Shown here in pieces: positions 1 to 7,900 of a stretch of DNA of 13,992 nt. Every line of letters starts with the position of its first letter. Position 1 is the first letter of the stretch. Location: assembly GCA_963583595.1 (NCBI GenBank), contig CAUZWC010000051.1:1-13992 (forward strand). The letters are read 5' to 3'. The notes below the pieces were generated by a model, which worked only from the letters and a program-made list of their open reading frames with translations, did no database searches and was not told where the DNA came from. A program made the position numbers and the translations under genes. This DNA is from JABIRQ01 sp963583595. GTDB taxonomy: Bacteria > Pseudomonadota > Alphaproteobacteria > CADEGL01.

Positions 1-110
1 GCCTTCTTCGCGGCGGCATATTCCATCTCTTCGAAGCCATCCGTGATAAGGACGGCCGCCCGCTTGTTTTCCAGAAGATTCTCGCTGCGTCGGGGCATCG
101 AATGGTCCAT
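1..110 (-). CDS. DJ-1/PfpI-family (class I glutamine amidotransferase-like) protein, N-terminal fragment
   Basis: Only the first 36 codons are inside the window; the gene continues past base 1. It starts at the ATG at 110-108, with GGAG about six bases upstream on the minus strand. After a short hydrophilic leader the protein reads RAAVLITDGFEEMEYAAAKK. This is the first beta strand of the DJ-1/PfpI fold, with the family's conserved TDGFEE-type turn, in which a Glu usually supports the catalytic cysteine further on. Family members include chaperone-like proteins, glyoxalase III/deglycase-type enzymes and the general stress protein PfpI/YhbO. The catalytic cysteine lies outside the window, so the subfamily and activity cannot be decided. 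The region upstream of the gene (higher coordinates) becomes very AT-rich beyond about 235. Confidence 0.75.
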   Translation of the reverse strand, partial: MDHSMPRRSENLLENKRAAVLITDGFEEMEYAAAKK

Positions 111-234
111 GTGTCGCTCCTTATTCCTGTTGCCAACTCTACAATTCCGCAAGTGCGAAGGCGAAAGCGGGCGCCCAGAACCTCCACCTGGAGGGGGCTG
201 CGCCGGTTCGACAGTCGCTGCAGAGTCTCGAAAA

Positions 235-480
235 CTTCCGAATCAATATGCTCTCCAGAAAACAATCTGTCAAATTCAAGATATTCGAAACACTTAGTAA
301 AATAATCTTCCTGGACTATGTAGAAAAAATTTGAATAGTTTTATCTATTATAATATATTTCTAACTATCTCTGGGAAATATTCGTTTTCCGAAAAAATAA
401 ATGTAATACATCTACGTTTTGTTTATATGTATACTTAAAATTTTCTTGACGTCGCGACAGCAATAGCTAAGTTGCAATGC
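235..480. other. AT-rich non-coding island
   Basis: By hand count, 241-480 holds about 67 G/C in 240 bases (about 28%), inside a window that is otherwise strongly GC-rich. It contains A and T runs, a TATAAT at 349-354 without a well-spaced -35, a TTGACG at 446-451 without a convincing -10, and the 8-bp palindrome GTCGCGAC at 450-457. No reading frame here has a recognisable product. It sits between the PfpI-family gene (reading left) and an orphan gene start at 609 (reading right). It could be a divergent regulatory region, or foreign DNA with its genes lost. Confidence 0.6.
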
Positions 481-608
481 AAAATACTTAATAGCCTCGG
501 CGACAAACTTGGGTACTCGGTTCCTTGCGCGGCATCGGGGCCGTGGCTGCCTGATATCCAGCCCTGGCGCGATGTCCGATTTTGGAGCCACCGACGGGAG
601 CGGCGATT

Positions 609-671
609 ATGTGCGGCCTTTGCGGAGAGGTCAGATTTGACGGCGCCGCTCCAAATGCGGCCGCCTTGGCG
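609..671 (+). pseudogene. Orphan N-terminus of asparagine synthase / NAGGN amidotransferase (class II glutamine amidotransferase)
   Basis: An ATG at 609 preceded by GGGAG at 596-600 (8-base spacing) opens with MCGLCGEVRFDG followed by an Ala-rich stretch to about ALAR. This is the start of class II glutamine amidotransferases of the AsnB/AsnO type, where Cys2 becomes the N-terminal nucleophile. The CGxxGE-FDG style most resembles the N-acetylglutaminylglutamine amide (NAGGN) synthases used by proteobacteria to make an osmoprotectant. About 21 codons match. After that the expected RGPD segment is absent, and the frame runs antisense into the intact dehydrogenase ending at 723. I read this as the leftover 5' end of a gene of about 590 codons, its ribosome binding site still in place. 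The match is short and from memory, so the exact subfamily is uncertain. Confidence 0.55.
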
Positions 672-722
672 CGCCCGAAATACCTGGGACGAGTGCGGGG
701 CATCACGGGGTGCTGCGCATTT

Positions 723-1454
723 TCAGGCGATCACCGATCCGCCGCTGACGATCATGGTTTCACCGGCCATATAGGTGTTCGCATCGCTGGCAAGGAACGC
801 CACCGCCTGCGCCATTTCCTCCGGCTGGGCGCCGCGCTTCATGGGAAGCGTGGGCGCGAGTTTCGCCATATAGCCGTTCTCGCGCATGGGCACGGTCTCC
901 ACGGCGCCGGGCGCCACGCCGTTCACGAGAATGCCTTCCGGCGCATAGGCTAGCCCCATCGAACGGGTGATGCTGACGACGCCGGCCTTGGCCGCCGCGT
1001 AATGGGCCATCTGCGGGAAGGCGACGAAACCGTCTACCGAGGCGATGTTGACGATGCGGCCCGACCCGTGACCCCGCATATGCTCGACCGCCGCGATAGA
1101 GAGATGGAAGACCGCGCGCAGGCAGACATCGAAGATCAAATCCCATTCGGGATCTTCGATCTTTTCCATCGGGGTGCGGATATAGACGCCCGCATTGTTG
1201 ACCAGGGAATCGACGCGGCCGAGCGCCTGAGCGGCCTGGCGGAAGGCGTCATGGCAGGCCTCGCGCGGACCGAGTTCGGCGGCCACGGCATAGGCCTCGT
1301 GGCCCTTGTCCGAAAGCTCGCCGACCGCCTTGTCGAGAGCCCCGGCATCCATATCGATCAAGGCAAGCCGCGCGCCTTTTCCGGCGAGGACATGGGCGAT
1401 GGCATTGCCGATCCCTTTGGCCGCGCCGGTCACAACGACTGATTTACCTTGCAT
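723..1454 (-). CDS. SDR-family NAD(P)-dependent oxidoreductase (FabG-like)
   Basis: A classical short-chain dehydrogenase of 243 aa, the usual length. Visible motifs are the cofactor-binding TGAAKGIG at residues 9-16, NNAG at 86-89, catalytic Ser139, Tyr152 and Lys156 (YxxxK), and the APGAVET segment at 181-187 that closes over the nicotinamide. Acidic residues after beta-2 (IDMD, 33-36) favour NAD(H) over NADP(H); this is inference. I chose the ATG at 1454-1452 because the nucleotide-binding strand starts just after it and GAGGAG lies about 10 bases upstream. A longer frame to 1598 would overlap the neighbouring gene out of frame and lacks any family match. It lies 38 bases after the other SDR on the same strand, so the two are probably cotranscribed. 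The substrate cannot be read from sequence; candidates are a 3-oxoacyl compound, a sugar or another secondary alcohol. Confidence 0.88.
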   Translation of the reverse strand: MQGKSVVVTGAAKGIGNAIAHVLAGKGARLALIDMDAGALDKAVGELSDKGHEAYAVAAELGPREACHDAFRQAAQALGRVDSLVNNAGVYIRTPMEKIEDPEWDLIFDVCLRAVFHLSIAAVEHMRGHGSGRIVNIASVDGFVAFPQMAHYAAAKAGVVSITRSMGLAYAPEGILVNGVAPGAVETVPMRENGYMAKLAPTLPMKRGAQPEEMAQAVAFLASDANTYMAGETMIVSGGSVIA

Positions 1455-1492
1455 CAAAACTCTTCTCCTCGAGAAGCGTGGGGTTGGTTGGG

Positions 1493-2245
1493 TCAGGCGG
1501 CGGCGCTGGGCAGAACGACAAGTTGTGAGATCACGACATTGGGCGGCTGAGAGACTGCGTAGCCCACTGTGCCGGCAATGTCCTCGGGGTTCAGGCACTC
1601 GCCGAAATCGTCGTAAAACTTCTGGGCTTTTTCAGAGTCGTTTTCCCAGCGCTGGAAGGCGAATTCGGTGCGCACCAGCCCGGGCAGAATCTCGGTCACC
1701 CTGACGCCGGTGCCCCGGTAATCCTTGCGCAGAGATTCGGAAAAGCCATGGACGGCATACTTGCTGCCTGCGTAAATCGTTCCGCCCGCATAGGGCGTGA
1801 AGCCCGAGATCGAGCCGATATTCACAATATGGCCAAGATCGCGTTCGATCATCCCGGGAATGACGGCATGGGTAATGCGTATGAGGCCGGTCACATTCGT
1901 TTCGATCGTGCCGACCCAATCCTCGATATCGCCCTTGTCGAACCTTTCGCGGCCGCCTTTATCGGTGCCCGCGTTGTTGACCAGGATCGCGATATCGCGC
2001 CAATCCGCGGGCAGGGATGCCAGAGCCTTGGCGATCGAGTCAGGGTCCGTCACGTCGAGGACGAGAGGAAAGCCCTTGCCGCCCAGTTTCTCAGCGACCG
2101 CCTGGACACGCTCGGCCCGTCGGCCGGCGCAAATCACCCGGCACCCCAGATCGGCGAGGGCCTGCGCTGTCGCGGCGCCGATACCGCTGCTCGCACCCGT
2201 CACGAGCGCAACTGAATCCGGACGGGGCATCATTGCCACGTTCAT
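1493..2245 (-). CDS. YdfG-like NADP-dependent 3-hydroxy acid / serine dehydrogenase (SDR family)
   Basis: A 250-aa classical SDR. Motifs are TGASSGIG at 16-23, an Arg pair after beta-2 (AGRR, 40-43) that indicates NADP(H) preference, NNAG at 90-93, catalytic Ser145, Tyr158 and Lys162, and LPGLVRTEF at 188-196. The ADW-DI-ILVNNAG, DW-TIETN, PGMIERD-GHIVNIGS and PYAGG pattern closely follows E. coli YdfG, which oxidises L-serine, L-allo-threonine and other 3-hydroxy acids. Start is the ATG at 2245-2243 with AAGGAG six bases upstream. It is the first gene of a probable two-gene operon with the SDR at 723-1454. A promoter-like element with an overlapping palindrome lies about 65 bases upstream. 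The 3-hydroxy acid activity is assigned by family resemblance; the true substrate may differ. Confidence 0.85.
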   Translation of the reverse strand: MNVAMMPRPDSVALVTGASSGIGAATAQALADLGCRVICAGRRAERVQAVAEKLGGKGFPLVLDVTDPDSIAKALASLPADWRDIAILVNNAGTDKGGRERFDKGDIEDWVGTIETNVTGLIRITHAVIPGMIERDLGHIVNIGSISGFTPYAGGTIYAGSKYAVHGFSESLRKDYRGTGVRVTEILPGLVRTEFAFQRWENDSEKAQKFYDDFGECLNPEDIAGTVGYAVSQPPNVVISQLVVLPSAAA

Positions 2246-2304
2246 ATTGGTCTCCTTTTCTGATCACTCTGACGTGGGGCAGAGCGGCCCGCACCGGTCA
2301 CTGC

Positions 2305-2336
2305 CGATGTTAGAACATCGCGCCCCCACGGGCCAA
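2305..2336 (-). promoter_or_regulatory. Candidate promoter with overlapping 16-bp operator-like palindrome
   Basis: On the minus strand, TTGGCC (2336-2331) and TCTAAC (2314-2309) are separated by 16 bases, each matching the sigma-70 consensus at 4 of 6 positions. The presumptive -10 lies inside a perfect inverted repeat: CGATGTT at 2305-2311, two central bases, then AACATCG at 2314-2320. The site is upstream of the YdfG-like SDR, leaving a leader of roughly 55-60 bases, and also 37 bases ahead of the divergent hydrolase start. A repressor bound there would block the SDR promoter. No regulator gene is in the window. Confidence 0.35.
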
Positions 2337-2356
2337 GCATCTGCGGCGTTCAAGCG

Positions 2357-3322
2357 ATGAGGATATTGCGTTGGGCCGCCATGGGCATGGCCGGGCTTTT
2401 GTTGACCGCCATTCTACTGGGCGGCGGGTTGGCGTTATGGCTTTCTCAGCAGGATCCGGACGCGGTCATCGCCACGGACCCGAGCGCTTACCGCCTGACC
2501 GCCGAAAGGCGCGTGCTCGTCGAGCGCAACGGCGAACTGAGACTCGACCTGACGCTGACTTTCCGGGCCCCGGAGATCGATGCGCCGATGCGCATGACGG
2601 TCAGCCTGCCGGCCGATTCCCAGGCGCAGCACGATCTGCCGGTCCTTCTGCTGCTGGGCGGTCTCGACTCCGGGCGCGAGAGCCTCGACCGATTGCCGCC
2701 GCTGGGCCGCAACGCCCTGGTCGGCTTCGAATACGCGCGCAATGATCTGGTTCTGGACCGTGACGCCTCCGTACTGGATCGCGCCCTGGCCGTGCGCGCT
2801 GGCGCCATCGAGACGCCGGGCCAGATCGCCGCCGCGCTCGTCTGGCTGGGCGCGCAACCCTGGGCGGACGAGAACCGGATGAGCATTCTGGGTTACAGCC
2901 TCGGAGCGATCTTCGCACCGGCAGGACACCGGGCGGCACAGCGCGCCGGGGTGACGGTGGCCGCTGACATCTTGGCCTTTGGTGGGGCCGATCTCGACCT
3001 GATCCTGCCCCATGCCATCAAGTTCGATCCGCCGCCCCTGCGCTATCTGGCCGCGACCGTCGTCGCGATGATGCTGCGTCCGATCGATCCACGCTTCCAT
3101 CTGCCCTATTTGCGCGGCCGTTTCATGCTCATCGAATCGCAGGAGGACGAGCTGATTCCGCCGGCCGCGCAAGCCCTGTTCGCGCGCCTGACCCCGGCGC
3201 CGAAGGAGGTTCACAGGATTCCCGGCGATCATATCAACCCGCGCAACACCGAGGTCATGGCGCGAGTGGTGGCGCTGTCGACGACCTGGCTTTTGGCCGT
3301 CGGCGCCGCGAATGCGCCGTGA
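2357..3322 (+). CDS. Membrane-anchored alpha/beta hydrolase
   Basis: A 321-aa protein with an N-terminal hydrophobic segment (about residues 7-30) that would act as a signal anchor, placing the catalytic part in the periplasm. The hydrolase signature is the nucleophile elbow GYSLG at 179-183 (Ser181). The likely acid is Asp264 in SQEDELIP and the likely base His292 in GDHINP, in the order and spacing expected for a serine hydrolase. LPVLLLLGGLDSGRESL (94-110) resembles the oxyanion-hole strand. The ATG at 2357 has no strong Shine-Dalgarno sequence; a second ATG eight codons later is no better. The gene is divergent from the SDR pair and convergent with the Sel1/SPOR gene, with 21 bases between the stops. 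I cannot assign a substrate; esterase or dienelactone-hydrolase-like activity is possible. Confidence 0.75.
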   Translation: MRILRWAAMGMAGLLLTAILLGGGLALWLSQQDPDAVIATDPSAYRLTAERRVLVERNGELRLDLTLTFRAPEIDAPMRMTVSLPADSQAQHDLPVLLLLGGLDSGRESLDRLPPLGRNALVGFEYARNDLVLDRDASVLDRALAVRAGAIETPGQIAAALVWLGAQPWADENRMSILGYSLGAIFAPAGHRAAQRAGVTVAADILAFGGADLDLILPHAIKFDPPPLRYLAATVVAMMLRPIDPRFHLPYLRGRFMLIESQEDELIPPAAQALFARLTPAPKEVHRIPGDHINPRNTEVMARVVALSTTWLLAVGAANAP

Positions 3323-3343
3323 TAGCGGTCTGAAACTTACGGG

Positions 3344-4666
3344 TTACTTCGTGACGAAGCAGTCGTTACCGGCGCTTTTCAACCGGTCGCAGAGCTGGGC
3401 GGCCGAGGCTTTGGCCATGGGGCCGACCCGCAGACGATACCACACGCCCTTGCTGACTCCGAGATCCACGGGTTGAACCTCATGGGACAGGCCGGCAAGA
3501 AGACCGGCCTGCTCGACCGAAACCTTTTCCCACCACCTTTCGCTGCGGGCCGGATTGCGAAACGAGCCGATCTGCACCCATGAAGCGCCCGCGACCGGGG
3601 CAGAGGCAACCTGCGGTGCGGGTTCTGCGGCAGGCTGGGGAGCGGGCGCCGGTTCAGGTGCGGCGGCTTGCGCCGGAGTCGATGGGGGCGGAGTCGGCGG
3701 AGCCGGGGATTTCTCCGGCGCGGGTTCAGCTGCAGGGACGGGCTCCGGCGTCGGCGCCTTCGTGGGCATGGCCTTGGGCGGTGAATCGTCGACCAGCGGC
3801 ACATAGCCCGGACCTTCGGTCTGGGCCAAGGCCTTTGCCTGGGCGATCTGATCGGAATTCATGCGCAGGAGCAGGGACTGCCGGTTGCGCAGGGCCTCTT
3901 CGTCGCCCTGTTCGGCCGCGAGCCATATCCATTTCAGAGCCTGGACATCGTCCTGTGCAACGCCCCGACCGCGCGCATAGCGAACGCCGAGTTGATTCTG
4001 GGCGCGGTCATAGCCCTGTTCGGCCGCTCGACGAAACCAGGCCAGTGATTGTTCCTGATCGACGGCCACCCCGGTGCCGTCACGATACATCTTGCCGAGA
4101 TTGTATTGCGCCCGGTAGTAGCTGGACTGTCCTGCCTTCAGTATCCATTCGAAGGCCTTGCCCGTATCCGGCTTGCCGCCTTCGAGTTCGTCGGCATGGA
4201 GATACATTTTGCCGAGGGTGTATTGCGAACGGGCAAACCCGGCGATGGCGGCCCGTTCGATCCAGAAGCGCGCCTTCTCGATATCCTTCTCGGCGCCCGT
4301 GCCGGAGAAATAGACGAGGCCGAGATTGTGCTGGGCCTCGATCACGCCCTGGCCGGCCGCCTCGCTCCACCATTTTATCGCCAGGTCCTGGTTCTGGGCG
4401 ACGCCCTGACCGTCGTAGTAGAGCGATCCGAGATTGTACTGCGCGCGCGGATCGCCGGATTCGGCCAGCGGCTGCCATATCGCGGCGGCTGCGGTGTAGT
4501 CGCCGGACCGATAGGCCTGCCAGCCCGCATCGAAATCCTGGGCATGGGCCGAGCCAACGCCGAATGCGGTTAAGGAGAAACCGGACACGGCCAGGGCGAC
4601 GGCAAATACCGAAGCCCGGAACAAGTCCTTGATGAACGCTTTAGCCGTTGTGTCGATCTGGGCCAT
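3344..4666 (-). CDS. Secreted Sel1-repeat (TPR-like) protein with C-terminal SPOR domain
   Basis: A 440-aa exported protein. A signal peptide spans residues 1-42, with a hydrophobic core at about 17-37 and probable cleavage after AHA. About five Sel1-like repeats of roughly 36 aa follow (about 58-255), with recurring A-YNLG-YY and W--AAEQG patterns. They form a helical solenoid for protein binding. A Pro/Ala/Glu-rich linker at about 297-358 leads to a SPOR domain at about 361-440 (WVQIGSF to the end), the fold that binds denuded peptidoglycan at the division septum. This suggests a periplasmic scaffold at the cell wall or division site. The start ATG at 4666-4664 has GGGAG upstream. The low-complexity linker explains several long but spurious frames on the opposite strand. 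The interaction partner is unknown. Confidence 0.88.
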   Translation of the reverse strand: MAQIDTTAKAFIKDLFRASVFAVALAVSGFSLTAFGVGSAHAQDFDAGWQAYRSGDYTAAAAIWQPLAESGDPRAQYNLGSLYYDGQGVAQNQDLAIKWWSEAAGQGVIEAQHNLGLVYFSGTGAEKDIEKARFWIERAAIAGFARSQYTLGKMYLHADELEGGKPDTGKAFEWILKAGQSSYYRAQYNLGKMYRDGTGVAVDQEQSLAWFRRAAEQGYDRAQNQLGVRYARGRGVAQDDVQALKWIWLAAEQGDEEALRNRQSLLLRMNSDQIAQAKALAQTEGPGYVPLVDDSPPKAMPTKAPTPEPVPAAEPAPEKSPAPPTPPPSTPAQAAAPEPAPAPQPAAEPAPQVASAPVAGASWVQIGSFRNPARSERWWEKVSVEQAGLLAGLSHEVQPVDLGVSKGVWYRLRVGPMAKASAAQLCDRLKSAGNDCFVTK

Positions 4667-4719
4667 TGCCTCTCCCTGGACGCCGCGGCCAGTCCGCTCC
4701 CATCACCGCCACTGCATAG

Positions 4720-4738
4720 TTTCACGCATGGCGTGAAA
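4720..4738. promoter_or_regulatory. 19-bp palindrome upstream of the Sel1/SPOR gene
   Basis: TTTCACGC (4720-4727), three bases, then GCGTGAAA (4731-4738): 8-bp arms without mismatch. It lies 54 bases upstream of the Sel1/SPOR start and 46 bases beyond the natural stop of the nucleoside transporter. Neither strand has a T-run after it, so an intrinsic terminator is unlikely. The arm and spacer sizes suit a dimeric repressor or activator site. It could also be a small hairpin in the transporter 3' region. Confidence 0.35.
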
Positions 4739-4783
4739 TCTCAACGACGCGTAGCCGAATCGGGGCGTGGCGTCGCCGGCGAA

Positions 4784-6030
4784 TCAGACGCCCAGAAGCC
4801 CGACGACCGCGCCCGTCATGCAGGTCGCGAGAGTGCCGCCGATGAGGCAACGAATGCCCAGAGACACGATCTCGTTGCGGCGTTCTGGCGCCAACGCCCC
4901 ATGCCCGCGATGACGATTCCGAGACTGCCGAAATTAGCGAACCCGCACAGCGCGTATGTCGCGATAAGCCGGCTTCTCTCGGACAGGGACTCGCCGCCGC
5001 TGCCAGCGAGATCGACATAGGCGGCCAGTTCGTTGATCACCGTCTTCACCGCGAGGAGCCGGGCGACGGCCATGGCCTCGCTGGCGGGCACGTCGCATAA
5101 CCAGGCGAGGGGCCACATGACATAGGCGGCCAGTTCCTCGAGGCAAAACCCGCTCTCGCCGCCCCAAGGCAGCAAGCCCAGGATCTGATTGATGAGGGCG
5201 ACAAGGCCGACGAAGACGATCAGCATGGCGATCACCGCCGCGAGCAGGGTGGTGCCCTGCATCGTACCGTTCGCGATGGCCTGCATCGACGAACGCACCT
5301 CGGGGTCGGGCGCCAGATCGCCGGGCGTCGGCGGGCTGTCATCGGGCACCATCAAGCGCGCCACCATGACCGTCGCCGGGGCGCTGATAAGCGAAGCAGC
5401 CAGAATATGGCCCATTGTTTCGGGCACCACCGGCGCGAGGATGGAGGCGTAAAGCACCATCACCGTGCCCGCTACGGTGGCCATGCCCACGACCATGACG
5501 ATGAACAATTCGCCGCGCGACAGCTTGGCCAGATAAGGCCGTGCCAACAAGGGTGTGTCGATCATGCCGATGAAGACATTGGCTGCTGTCGTCACCCCGA
5601 CGGCGCCGCCCAGCCCCATGGTCCGCCGCAACGCCCAGGCGAAGGCACGCACGACCAGCGGCAGGATGCGCCAGTAGAAGAGGAGCGCGCTCAATGCGCT
5701 GACCAGCAGGATCAGCGGCAGGGCCTGAAACGCCAGGATGAAAGTCGAACCCGGTTTGGTCACCTCGAAGGGGGCGGTGCCGCCGCCGACATAGCCGAAG
5801 ACGAAAGTGGTGCCGGCCTGGGTCGCGCGCTGAAGCGCCAATGCGATGTCGTTCAACGCAATGAAGACCGAGCGCATGCCAGGCAGTTTGAGCAGGGCCG
5901 CGCCCAGGACAAGCTGGATCAGAAGGCCTGTCGTAACCGTGCGCAGCGCGAGTCGCGGCGCTTGCCGCCCGAAGAGCCAGGCAATCGTCGTCAGACCGAG
6001 CAACCCGACCGCGCTCTGCAATTCCAGCAT
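4784..6030 (-). CDS. NupC-family concentrative nucleoside transporter, frameshifted near the C-terminus
   Basis: An inner-membrane symporter of the CNT family that imports nucleosides with H+ or Na+. It has many hydrophobic helices and the family landmarks GGGTAPF (82-88), ANVFIGMIDTPLLARPYL (150-167), VKTVINELAAY (328-338) and CGFANFGSLGI (362-372). The frame is intact to residue 378 (GMG). It then shifts and would end at 4816 with an unrelated polar tail. Reading on in the next frame gives ALAPERRNEIVSLGIRCL, then GGTLATCMTGAVVGLLGV and a stop at 4784-4786, which is the normal end of the family (415 aa). The cause is one missing G in a run (plus-strand C run 4897-4900, four where five are expected). 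It is either a sequencing error or a real truncation of the last helix. Start ATG at 6030-6028 has only a weak G-rich upstream site. A divergent intergenic region separates it from frmA. Confidence 0.85.
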
Positions 6031-6213
6031 TCCCCAACCCCCGAAACACCCCCATTTCCAACCAGAATGGCTAAGGCGGAAGAGGGGAGAAAGGTCAAGG
6101 CTTGCGCGCTCATCGCACCCCTGAAATCATACCGGGGAACAATGTCGGAAAACAGAAAACAGCCCGGCGAGGCTAAGAGACAGTTCGCAAAGAGATAGCT
6201 CAAGGAGAGCGGA

Positions 6214-7326
<1,113 letters not shown>

Positions 7327-7372
7327 TCCGGAAGGGTCAGAACTGTTCAACAACTGCGACAGGGAGTTGACC

Positions 7373-7810
7373 ATGGCTCATAAACATTCAGGCGGGTGCG
7401 ATCATATTCACACCCATTCGGACAATGCCCCGACCGACAACCATGTCTGCCATTGCTCGGTCTGCAAGCGGGTGACCGGGCAGGACACGACCCATGTCGT
7501 GTTTTTCAAACATGGCGATGTGGCGGTCGACAATCCCGGCAAAATGAAACGGCAACCGTTCAATGTCGAGAATCCCAACGGTCCGCTGGAACTCTGCACC
7601 TGCGAAACCTGCGGTACGCCGATCATGCTCGACGACAAGCAGGGCCGCATTCGGGTGATCGTGCCGAATCTGATGGGCTACGATCCTGACAGTCTGCCGG
7701 CGACCTATCACGCCTTCTACGATCCGGCGAGCGGCACCCCGAAGCCGAATGACGGCCGTCCCGTCGAAGCGGGCCTGCGTCCGGATTTCGTCTGGCCGAA
7801 ACCGTCCTAA
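7373..7810 (+). CDS. GFA-fold (glutathione-dependent formaldehyde-activating-like) zinc protein
   Basis: A 145-aa protein related to Gfa, described as promoting S-hydroxymethylglutathione formation from formaldehyde and glutathione. Cys clusters CHCSVC (26-31) and CTCETC (75-80), followed by GTP, match the two zinc-binding turns of the GFA fold. The first CxC pair of typical members is replaced by a short His-rich leader (His3, 5, 11, 13, 15 and Cys9), and the protein is shorter than the roughly 190-aa Paracoccus Gfa. I chose the ATG at 7373 because AGGGAG (7361-7366) sits exactly six bases before it; a TTG at 7367 overlaps the spacer and is unlikely. It lies between frmA and frmB, which supports a role in formaldehyde handling. 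A terminator follows the gene. Catalytic or carrier function is not shown by sequence alone. Confidence 0.82.
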   Translation: MAHKHSGGCDHIHTHSDNAPTDNHVCHCSVCKRVTGQDTTHVVFFKHGDVAVDNPGKMKRQPFNVENPNGPLELCTCETCGTPIMLDDKQGRIRVIVPNLMGYDPDSLPATYHAFYDPASGTPKPNDGRPVEAGLRPDFVWPKPS

Positions 7811-7836
7811 GTCCAATATTCGAATTCACCGGCCGT

Positions 7837-7870
7837 CCCACACTGGGCAACCGGTGTGGGATTTTTCTTT
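7837..7870 (+). terminator. Intrinsic terminator between the GFA-fold gene and frmB
   Basis: A 10-bp stem (7837-7846 with 7851-7860, one G-U wobble) closes a GCAA tetraloop of the GNRA class and is followed directly by ATTTTTCTTT. It sits 27 bases after the GFA-fold stop and 30 bases before the frmB ATG. It should end or attenuate the frmA transcript, so frmB would depend on readthrough or on its own promoter. The opposite strand lacks a T-run, so it works in one direction only. Confidence 0.75.
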
Positions 7871-7900
7871 GACACGATCGCGGAGAACGAGGGAACGAGC

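Noticed and set aside
170..203. Hairpin centred on CCTCCACCTGGAGG (181-194)
   Set aside because: Six-base arms with a two-base loop, imperfect outer pairing and no T-run; not convincing as a terminator or operator.
43..305. Two overlapping plus-strand frames of 84 and 67 codons
   Set aside because: No family resemblance; the first is antisense to the PfpI-family start and both run into AT-rich DNA.
331..354. Promoter from TTGAAT (331-336) and TATAAT (349-354)
   Set aside because: The spacer is 12 bases, too short for sigma-70, and no better -35 exists at 16-18 bases.
582..953. Plus-strand frame of 123 codons containing the amidotransferase start
   Set aside because: Only codons from 609 to about 671 match a family; the rest is antisense to the well-supported SDR gene.
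6069..6198. 43-codon frame ahead of frmA
   Set aside because: No ribosome binding site and no recognisable product; it occupies the divergent promoter region.
7856..7900. Upstream GTG start for frmB
   Set aside because: It lies in the terminator stem and adds residues not seen in the family; the ATG at 7901 has its own ribosome binding site.
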